From Onchocerca lupi (Eukaryota; Nematoda; Chromadorea; Rhabditida; Onchocercidae), in contig JAOVVO010000323.1 in NCBI GenBank assembly GCA_028564675.1, positions 22,307 through 86,306 of the forward strand: DNA of 64,000 nt. Direction: 5' to 3'. The notes beneath the pieces were generated by a model, which saw only the letters and a list, made by a program, of their open reading frames with translations, was not told the origin of the DNA and did no database searches. The position numbers and the translations under genes were made by a program. How positions within the stretch are numbered: position 1 is the first letter of the stretch; each line of letters begins with the position of its first letter. Of the stretch, positions 25,828-36,200 are shown piece after piece.

Positions 25828-26477
25828 TGTCGTGAAAATAATTTGTGAAAAATTGTTTATTGAGGACTGGAAATTGATACAGATGATTTTGTTGTGTAAT
25901 GAAATCCTTGATATGACGAATTTTATTTGTCCCAGAGATGATATACAATAAACTGATGAATAACAATACTACAACCGATAATCTGGACTTCTTTTAATTG
26001 AAGGGAAGTTATCTGTGGTTTATGGGAATTGATAGAATTTGATGAGGCTTGGAAAGCGCCGCTTATCGAATACCGATCAAAGCAAAGGAGTGAATGCTCT
26101 GACCCAATCAGAGCAAAGGATTGAACCCTCTGACAAATCAGAGTAACAGATGGAATGAATGAATGAAAGCCCTTTTAGATAAGAATCCTTTTTATAATGA
26201 AATCGTTTACATTTGAACTCTAACACAATTAATTGTTTACATTTGAACTCTAACACAATTCACAATGTATCAACTTAGAGCGCAAAGAGAGAATTTATAA
26301 TATATTAGCGTAGCGCAAACAGAGTTGTTTACTCCATGTCATCATAGCACAACATAATTTATGATATGTTAATTACAGCGAAAAAGTGGAAAGTTTGCTT
26401 ATACAAAAATATTTCTATGATACAAAGATTTTTGATAAATATCTACATTCCAAAAAAATATTTCGGTTTTCCCGACA
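25828..26477 (-). mobile_element. Solo LTR, BEL/Pao family, with 5-bp target-site duplication
   Basis: About 650 bp, TG...CA ended, homologous to the LTRs of the gag-bearing element (shared CTTGATATGACGAATTTTAT, AAGTTATCTGTGGTTTATGG, GCGCAAAGAGA, TTCGGTTTT...CCGACA). It is flanked on both sides by GGATA, an exact 5-bp duplication of the length usual for BEL/Pao. It contains an extra local tandem duplication (26,205-26,260). This is the expected product of LTR-LTR recombination that removed the internal region. Confidence 0.88.
26205..26260 (+). repeat. Two-copy 26-bp tandem repeat (period 30) inside the solo LTR
   Basis: GTTTACATTTGAACTCTAAC with its following six bases occurs twice, at 26,205-26,230 and 26,235-26,260, separated by AATT. 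The other LTR copies have one unit, so the duplication arose in this copy. Confidence 0.9.
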
Positions 26478-26998
26478 GGATATAGTTAAACAAACTGGTT
26501 GCTGTCGTTGTTGAGTTCCAGAATTTGGATTATTTGTCTCCGATATTCATGCATAATGGTCTGCTTATCGTCCGAGATACAGAGAATGCGGTAGAATTGT
26601 TGTTTCATGCCGTAATCACTGTGTCAGAGCATTTTCATTAACAGTTGGCTTCTGTTCAAGCAGCTCTTCAAATAACTTTGCTTTTTCCTTTTTTTAAAAG
26701 AATTGTGTATATGTATTAATAATAAATTTCCCTCATAAACTTTTTCAAAACTCCAATGTACGTAAAAGTAATTGCAAAAGTAATTGTCAACATATTCATT
26801 GTTTTGATTTGAGGCTTACCTGTTCTATACAGCTTATGCTATTGTTAAATATTTCTCGTATTTGATAGTACCATTATTTACGATAAAATAGTTCTATCAG
26901 ATTATTAAACTTTAGTTAACAACTTCGGAACCCTTTTAATGATCCAGTTGTTTGATAAAATTTTAAAAATGCATCGAACTGACCGAAAACTCTTTATT
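26478..26998. other. Spacer 3' of the NYN nuclease gene
   Basis: AT-rich, no gene seen. On the minus strand AATAAA directly follows the nuclease stop codon (26,993-26,998). Confidence 0.4.
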
Positions 26999-29900
26999 TC
27001 ACGACAGTCTAATTTCCCAATCATCCATATGCTTGAAATAGGCATTTACAATTCGTTCAGCTTCCAAAGGACTTTTGTCCCACGACAACAAAATATTATA
27101 TATCACATTGCTATTTAAATCTAACTCATTCACTAATGATTTCCACATGAGCTCCTTTTCTATGTCCAACTGAAAATAAGCAAAAATTGTTCAATGATTG
27201 GAAAAGTAAAATCTAGGCAATAAAATTCTTCATGAACACTAAATGCACAACTTTAGTGAACAGTTTTGAAGTTCCATTTAATAATAAATTTTCTGGAAGA
27301 ATGTATAATTTTAATACTTCCTCTGAATGAAGTCAATAAAACTGAGTATGATAAAAAAAAACACGAAAGGCTAAGACATTGTTAAGGACATAACAAATCA
27401 CTCATTATTTTTGGCTCTGAAATTTCTTGAAGTTTTTGATTTTCCAACTTGCGTGTACTAGTTTATTTTCTTTCCTGTGATTCCTCTCTACAACTATTCA
27501 TTATCCTGTTCGCATACCATTCTGGTTCTTCATTAAGGCAACTTTTAATCGTTAACGTTACGTAAATTAAATAATAGCGAAATTTTGTAGAAGATACCAT
27601 TTCAAATAATCCAAAAACAAATTCGCTAATATGAACCTCTTTAAAAGATCTATTAGGTCTCTTATCAATCACCGGATTTGAAGCTGAACTTGGCGAGCAG
27701 AGTTTTGCTGAAGCAGCTTCTGGTATATTCTGAAATTATATAAAATCCACTGCTCCCCAGAGAATTCTAAAATTAAAAAATTCGCAAAAAAAAAACCATT
27801 TTTTTTTTTTTCTAACTTACGTACATCATCAAAATGACGACAACGGTGAAATAGAACTGTAAACTTACTGAAAGTCTTTGTTCCGATCCCGAAATATTTT
27901 TCATTAATATATTTCTAGTTTCTAGAACCAAGTGATTTTCTTATTTTATCTTTTGCAAAAATAACGCAATTGGCAGAATACTCTTTAAAATTTTCATTAC
28001 TGTTTCCTTTAGCGGTATTTTTTCATTACCAGATATTAATCTATAGTATTCATCGTGATAACCTGCTTAGAAAAGAATGGACAAATCAAGGCTCTGCATC
28101 ATCTTGAACTAAAGTTTTTGAATTATTTGAAAAATTATAGCGATTTAAAATAACCAAACTGAATATAGTGCAACATAAATTCATGACAAGGTCGAGAAGG
28201 TTCACATCTAAAAAACACAACTCAGCACGCGCAAGATAATTTACGTACGAAATATTCAAATATTTTTAACTCAATTTTTGTTTTAAGAACTTAAACTACC
28301 CAGTTTTGGAAAACAATCTCTCTATATCCTTTCAATTTTCTTACGGACATGAAATCATTCTCGTCCGTTGGGACGTAAACCATAGCTTAGAAAACGTAAG
28401 GTAAAGCACTCAAACCATATTAATCTACAACAAAAGATAATATCTTTTTAAAGACTGAAATAACTACAGCTTGAGTCCGAAAAATTATCGTATTGAGAAT
28501 GTCAACGAATTAAAAATGGCAATTACCACACCAACGTAAAAGACTTTTTGTAATATTTCAAAGTAATTATCGTCTACAGCTCTGCTATATGAAACTGCCT
28601 CAGCGATATGTTTCATTCTGAGAAAAGTTATATTCTACTAAATATGGATTTCTCAACTTTTTTTTCCATCTTTCAAGCTTCAAATATTTGTTAAGTGAAT
28701 CGTATTAATGAACTTCAGCTGTATTAGTTTTTAAAAAAACAATTAATGAAAACAATTAATCGGAATCTGAAAGTTTCTAATCGATAGACTTGCGAAAAAA
28801 AAATTACAAATTAAGTGCATCATATTTGTTTTGTGCACTGTCACAGCGATTTTTTCTTTTCCAATAACATAATGGAAAATCCAGAGTTTTAAATCTCTTT
28901 ATTTTTCATTTAGCTAGAAATAGCTTTCTTAGATGAAAAAGTTCTAACATCTCAAGCTTTTAAATTATGATACTAAACATAGAGTTTATGAAATAACTAC
29001 GTTGTTTATTCTGCGTTATTTCAGAGGTTATAAACTCATTACATTTGGAAGTAGATATGCTAATTCATTTTGGATATTTTTGCATTTGAAGAATGAGAAC
29101 AGAAAGAAGATGAAGCTGTAAAAGTAGCTTCCTTCTCTTTTACAAGTTTGACAGATGCGTTTTTCTGAAAATTGCTCCAATAAAAGATGGAGTAAGAAAT
29201 AAAAATTTTTGATGATATAATCTGAAAACGATATCAGTTAAATGGCATATTTACTTTGAAATGTACACTTCTCTCATATATTTATATAATCTAATCACCT
29301 GTTAAAAACATCAAAAAAAACGCAAGCTATATTTTTCCTTGTTTCGTTTGTGAACTTTCCTTTTGAAGATGAATGCAACAGTCTTTGATTTCGAACTAAG
29401 ACCAAGTACAAATGCTATGCTAAACCGGAAGATTGCATATACTCTTTTCTGAATGCAAAAGATATGCCATAAACAAAATATTACAATAACTTACTGGAAT
29501 TACTATTTCTTCTTTGGAAAAAGATAAATCACTGAGTTGATCGTAATAAGCATCCAGCACGAAGTTTTTATCAAGAATACCGTGGAATGATGACAGAAAA
29601 TCGTAGAAGGATTTCCCATCTAATTTCATTTCATCAGTTAAAGTTTTCCATAAATGCACCTTTGATTCAGCACGTTGCTATAATTTTCTAGTAGTAAAAG
29701 AAATATATTAAATCTGAGAGAAAATACTAAAAAACCTCAATATCACAAGCATTAATGAATGGAAATTCAGGTCACCAACTTTTACATGTTCTTACGAAAA
29801 AAAAAATCTACAGACAGCAGTTTATTAAGAGACTGACTCTGTCATCTTTGAATAGGTTTTTCTCTGTTTCATTCCTTATCGACATTTCCAAAGACGGCGG

Positions 29901-32696
29901 ATTAATGATTTCAGTAATGGATCCTTTTAAAGCAGCATTTTCTTCTACTACGATGGACTATAAATGTTCAAAAAATTTAACAGAAATAAATATTTGATCA
30001 TTGTATGAAAATATAATTAAAGCGATATAAAAAAAATAAGAAATTCAAAGATTTCTATTGTTTGGATAACAACGTCTAATAACTCTTAAAGATCTGATGG
30101 ATTAAGAATATGAATGTATAAAATCAACATTTTGTTTCAAAATTTTGGACGAAATGCTCTAGTTATTGCTGTATGATATGATGTTCCTTTCACAATTTAT
30201 GAACTTTGTTGAAGGAGAAAATTCTATATATCTTACAATGGGCTTGCTTGTGTCATCTTTCGAATTTCCGTCATTTGCGCTTTCCTGCAGAACACGAGGA
30301 TTTGAAAAATCAAAGATGGTTAAACTGTCGTTAAAAGAACTAGAAGTGATACATCGCTGACATGCAACATTACAACGTTCTCGTAGTTGATACTATAACT
30401 TGAATAATCAATAACAGCCCTATATAAAAATCGCAATAGATATGTATAAAAGATACGGTTAATATGTTTGAGGTAAAATTTTTATTTTCATGTAATATCA
30501 GAGAACATTCTGTAAATAGAATAAAATACTTTTTATTATCAGTCAAGGTTTTTCTGCAGCGATCCTGAATACCAAATAAAAAGTAGAAGAGAAATTAAGA
30601 AAAATTACTTCCAGTTCTTGCTTCTCAGCAGTATTCCGCCAACAAAGCAAAGCTTTCACACTTTTATCTTTTGTAATTCCTTCTTGTTTTTCACCATCTC
30701 TCACTATTTTCTCATGTATGTTATCAGGGAAAGGGTTACATTTGGTCAATTGTTCTACTGCAACAATATCGTCATTATTTAAAACAGATTATTATACATG
30801 CATAATGCAAATGGCCATCACTGATTAAAATCTAATGACCAAGATATGGGTGCAAGCTAAAACTACAAAAATGCCAGTATTCTTGATGAAGAAACAATTA
30901 TCATTTGAAAAAAAGAAAACCTTCAGCAAGCATGTATTGAGCTTCGGCTAATTCATAGATTTTATCTATACATTCAAGCACTTCATTCCTGCGATTTTCA
31001 GACCATTTCTCGTCTTTGACAAGGTCATAATCATCATCTTCTGGCAAACTATAAAACTGTTCTGAAACTAATATGAGTGATTTTTTAAAAACGAATTGTA
31101 CTAAATGAATTGGAATTAATCAGCACCTAAATAAATAGATTTGGTAATCGTTATCATAAATCTTAAAGAGCGTCACAAATTTAAAATTAAGATATGCAAT
31201 GAAATTATATTATATCCTCAACATATAAACATCGTTGAATATTACGCAGTCAATATACTAGATTTTTCTGAACCTTAAACACATAAAAGATGTCATTCAT
31301 AAAATTAATATTTTGATCCCACACAACAGGAAAAATACCGGATGCGTAATTCATGCACATGAAATAGTCTTTATAATATTTGTCGTTTTTCGCATTTGTG
31401 AAAAATTTTAACTTTTTTTCATCATTCATAAATGCCAAGATTATATTACGCGAACATACTAGACATAGTTGTGGAAAACATTTCGAATGATCTCGAAATT
31501 TATCCTAAAACAATATTTTTTAGTACAGATGAGTGTTATGAAAATGCTCGCATTAATGATAAAATGAATTAATTCTAATGTTTATTAAATGTAAAGAATT
31601 CAATGTAAAACTCTCTTCAGCAAAAGATTAAGGATTTCAGATCTCATGCGTTTGTTCACTTGAATTATTTCATGAAAAAATCTACCTAAGAAATATAAAT
31701 CTTCAAAATATACAAAATTACATGTGTAATAACAGAACCGCAAGAGTCTTTTGCAACCGTAAGAGCAACCAAGTCATCATGCATCATATTTGGCACCACT
31801 ATTAATAGTTTCAAAGCATTGAGATCCTTAAAGAACAATAGCCAAAAAACACTGAATTTCAAGAACTCATGAACGATTATCCAATGATTCAGTATACGGG
31901 ATGTATTATTAGCTATTTTCGAGGAAGCAAACAATTACTAAACTATGAAATGATGGAAAGTTCCAGAAAAAGATACCTTCCAAATATGGGAATTCTTAGA
32001 GCATTTTCTGTAAATGTAAAATTCAGGTATAACAACTTCGACTGCATGTCCTCTCCTGATAAAATACCGCATAATCGGTAATATCGACAAACAATCTAAT
32101 TGTTTCCTGTAATTTCAGTAATGTCCAAGCACTGACTGAATTTCACCTGAACCTATTTAAATGAGGTAAATGTGGATTATGTACAATATATGATACATAA
32201 ATAGCTTAATATATGTGAATTAGATGACATATTTGTTACACTAATATTTTACGCATTTCAAGTTACTGTCGGCGTTATTCAACAGCTAAAATAAAAAGCA
32301 GAATGAATGAAACGTTAAATAGCTTTCATAAAACGTTGAACATTGATTGCAAAATTGATTGATGAAATATGTCTTTAAAAAGATTATAATAAGCCGCAGT
32401 AGAACAACTTGTGAACAGCAATTACTTTTTTTCCAGGAAAGTAATCACATATATATAATTAAAAAAGTATGAATACTTGGTGAATCCACTGATAACAAAA
32501 AGATAAAAGATGATTATTAGTAAAATTTTCTGTGATTCAAGTATGTTGACAAAATATAAATAATAAAAGGATAACAGAAGAAAACATACAGGGTTCGGCT
32601 AGTATTATTTGCCTTCTTTTTCATATGCATCATATTCATGGCATCAATAATAAGTAAACGCTTAGCTGCATTTTCAGGCACCTTTTCAGGAAGCAT
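26999..32696 (-). CDS. NYN-domain (Zc3h12a/RDE-8-like) endoribonuclease with duplicated C-terminal module
   Basis: Minus-strand exons, in order: 32696-32590, 32106-31977, 31826-31722, 31504-31274, 31056-30921, 30757-30609, 30356-30237, 29957-29838 and 29677-29495 (all phases fit), then 27729 to about 27598 (donor uncertain) and 27169-26999 (stop). At least one more exon may lie between 29,495 and 27,729. The total is about 530 residues. Residues 10-190 form a NYN/PIN-like nuclease domain: LLIIDAMNMMH, IMRYFIRRGHAVEVVIPEF, RKCSKNSH, IVVPNMMHDDL and VITHDKFRDH. The acidic residues matching the regnase active site are all present (D18, D96, D97, D115, D119). No CCCH zinc finger was found. The rest is acidic and helical-looking, ending in two related modules (LWKTLTDEMKL... 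and MWKSLVNELDL...). Related nematode proteins (RDE-8, NYN-1/2) cut mRNA targets in RNAi; that role here is inference. The start is uncertain (see trans-splice site). Confidence 0.75.
27730..29494 (-). other. Poorly resolved intronic stretch of the NYN nuclease gene
   Basis: About 1.75 kb between confident exons, both flanks phase 0. A possible exon at about 28,533-28,604 reads AVSYSRAVDDNYFEILQKVF with a GTAATT donor but a weak acceptor. Another near 28,345-28,386 reads MVYVPTDENDFMS. Neither is firm. Confidence 0.3.
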
Positions 32697-33219
32697 GTCT
32701 GCAAAGAATAGCACAATAAAACTGTCCCATCAATCACAATTATCAATGCTATAGTTTCGCTAAAAATGAAAGAAAAGATGATGGCGCTATTGCACGTGCT
32801 AAAAAAATGGCAACTATCGTCTTGCCAATCTGCCAAGCACTTACCTCCTCTCATAGAATGACATCTTAGGCTCGTCTTCCCATTCTCTAAAAAAACCAAA
32901 ATCTTCCATATTTAAAAGTGGAAAGGAAATGGTAGAAAGCGTTACTTGCTGATAAACATTCTCTAAAACATTTCACCGACTCGTCAAGTTCCCAGCACGC
33001 TGCACCACTCCTCCCTCCAAAATGCAATACTGAAACGCTGCACCTCACATTATGATAGCTCATGAAATTCGAAATGTTCATGTAAAAATCTATTGGATAT
33101 CACGGCCGCACTGGCGGTTCGTTATTCTTACTACGTGGATGGATACACATGAATTGTACTGGTTGTGGATGTTGGTTTGTTCTTTGTATTCGTGATAATT
33201 GTATTGGTGTATTGTTAAT
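32697..33219. promoter_or_regulatory. Divergent promoter region between NYN nuclease and PI4KA genes
   Basis: The two start codons are 523 bp apart on opposite strands, and any upstream untranslated exon of the nuclease falls inside this stretch. It is less AT-rich than its surroundings around 33,100 (CACGGCCGCACTGGCGG). No specific factor site is claimed. Confidence 0.4.
32698..32700 (-). other. Trans-splice or cis-splice acceptor at the NYN nuclease start
   Basis: On the minus strand CTATTCTTTGCAG is followed by AC and then the ATG at 32,696. Either SL1 is added here, or a short upstream exon ending at 32,845 (with a perfect GTAAGT donor) is joined. The latter can add only M-R-G-D in the right frame. 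A longer upstream frame starting at 32,909 (MEDFGFFREWEDEP) looks coding but is phase-incompatible with this acceptor. Confidence 0.4.
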
Positions 33220-36200
33220 ATGCTGGCAGATGAAGATTTCTTATTTCAAAATCTTCAATGTTCTGCGATATGTCTCGCAAAGATGAAAAATGTTAGTACA
33301 TTTCCACCAAAATGGATTCAGTCTGTATGAATAATTGGATTTCAGTATTTTGAATTGATCATTTCTATCATTAGTTCTTCAGCGGTTCCAAATTTTCAGT
33401 TTTTATATTTTCCAAATTTATAGAAGACAAATACGTTTAACAAAGTATCATGAAAAAAGAAAATTCCATTTTCTTTGTCTGTTTCAAAAATGTCAAAATA
33501 GCTTCTCGAAGTGAGCGTTTTATCCAGTTTGGAGGTTTTATCCAAGTGTTTTCAAACTTCAAGAGATCCGGATAAGCTTCCATATGGAAATTATTCTCTA
33601 GACAATCGAATTAATAATGAAAGTCGATAGAAACGGAAGATAAAGGGACATTTACTTTTTAAAGTGTATTGATAATGAAGAAACTATGTGTCGACAGAGA
33701 ATATTTCAAATGTTAAGATGTTAAGACGACTTCAAAATCTTTGGGAACTAGAGAAATACATTTCTCTAGTTCAACCAAATGAAGAAATACTTTACCAATC
33801 CGAGCTTAAATATTTGAAATAATCATTACAAAGCAATTTAATATCTGGGTATAGAATAGAATGTTGAGTAAGAAGCTAACTAATGAACTATTGCTGGTCT
33901 TTGAGATATTTCCAAAAATAAAGCATCAGTTTCCATACTAAAATTTTCGTTGTCATCATACTTCTCTTAAGTTTATATAGACCATAAAAGCTATCCATTT
34001 AATAGAAGAAAAAAAGCCACAACATTAAATAAATAAAAAAAGAATAAGCTGGTAGATGAATTAGTGATTGCTTAAAGTATTTCAAAGAGGATAAGTTTAG
34101 AAGTAAAAAGAGTTCATAACAACTTAACGCTTCTTTTTTTCAGGTGCCTGTGCAAAAAGTTCTCGAGACTTTGCTTGATGGCATAGACGGGAGTGAAAAG
34201 CCGCTGAATTATAATGCTCGTACGAAGCTGCTTGCAGCTGGGATATATTTATTGTATGCCGAAGGACGAGTATGCTATGTTGATGCTTTCATTAAATTAA
34301 ATATATCAAGAATTATCATATTTCGCTTCTCATTATTTTATTCCATTTCCTGTTTGCTAGAATGAAATCATTTATTCTTTAAATTAAATATAATTAGAAG
34401 TCGCTATATTTCGATTCTTATAAACAATTTCATTTTTTTAAGCATCTGAATGATTTACTTCCAATTCTATTAGAAGTTTACGGAAGCTTGCCACGGTTAA
34501 AATGGATTGATGATGGTGTTCCAAATCGACAAGATAGTACGCATCGTTTGATTTACTCATATCTTATGTCGTTTCGTGGTAGTTGTTGGACTAAATGAAA
34601 TGAGTAAAGTAGTAACGACGTGGCCATGCATTAGTAATAAACTGTACTGGATAATTTTATCGGATTCAATAGTTTTTTCGTTTGATTACATTTTTCCAAA
34701 TTTTATTTTTTACTTTCATTTTTATGATCGTTGGATACAGAGTAAAATTTCTTTCACAGGTCAGCTAAAAACTCTTGTTTTCCACATTATACAGTTCTCT
34801 ATTTTGAAATATTTTGATCTTACCACATTATTATCTTTCGCAGTTTTATGTCATTGGCTGCCTTTTTTAGTTCGGAAATTGAAAATGCTTTGTCATAGAC
34901 AAAACAGTAACAAGTAAATCTCAACTTATGCTGTTCTAGTGCCATAATGATAAAATCAGCAAAAAGCTGCAAAAAAATGTCGAAATTTCCCAAAAATGCT
35001 TTGTTTAGCTTATCATGTTTTTACCATTAAGTTGCTTAACTATGGTTAAGAATTAAAAAAATTCTTTGTAGGAACAAAGTTACTGATGAACTTTCCAGAA
35101 TTCAAATTAGCTTGTTATCGCCTTCAAATAATTATTGGAGCGGATAACCGGAGAACTATCAAATTTTTCTAAAAAGTCAAGAATCGAAAACACACTGTTT
35201 TTTGAATTCAAATATGAGCAACTTCCCCTCTTTGCACTGCTCCGAATTTTTAAGTTATTGACATGATCGAATAGTAAAAAATTGAGAAGCTTTCAATTTT
35301 TTTGTCTAGTGTTATAGTGAAGGAATGGATTATCCATTCACTTAAAACAAAATGGAACAAATTGCGTACAATCCTTAAACTAGATTTCACCAATGTAAGA
35401 AAAAAAAATTTTTTTTTTTATTTTATGAATTTTTTTTTCAGAAGTGCCAGTACAGGAACAATTTGCAATGTGTTTCAATACTATTCTTAGTGAGCTTGCC
35501 TCGAATTATCCAGATGTGCGTGATGTTATTGTTTCTGCACAAATCGAATTGTTTATGGTCACTTCTGATATTATTGTAGATATTTGTGATCAAGTGCAGC
35601 CCCAATTCCAAGTAAAATGTACGTGATTATTTTTTGCACAATTAATTGAATTACATTGTATGAATGCATTTGAGAATGAAAATTTGATATTAGGATGAAA
35701 TTTGGGATAATATGAAGTGATATATCTTATTTTTTGTTTTTCTTTGTTTTATCTATTTTTATTTCGGTATTTTTGATTTTTTTTTATCTCGATTTTTTCT
35801 TCTCAGTAATCACTCAGCACTTATTTTATATACGTTCAGGCTACTTAGTACGAATTATTTGTTTTATGATCGGATTACTTCGGGCATTTGGGCGATACAG
35901 CAGCGATAAGGATCATCCTTTGATTTCGGCTATTTATCCTTTACCATTCATCAACGCCAACATAGATACATACAATGATCGAATAGCTGGAAGTAGTAGG
36001 TTTGCGACTCATTTTATTTCTACCATATTTTTGAGGTTGGCTGTATTCCGTCTCATAATGTAAATTTAAATTTAAGAAATGATTATTCAGAGTGGGAACT
36101 CTTCGGTTAACAACTGATTCTGAAATTTTTGTCTGGAACGATGCTGCCAATGCAGAAAAGTACGATCAGAAAGAACATTTGCAGAAAATGTTTTCCAAAC

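Noticed and set aside
32887..33081. Minus-strand ATG frame upstream of the NYN start
   Set aside because: No signature, and it cannot be spliced in phase to the nuclease exons.
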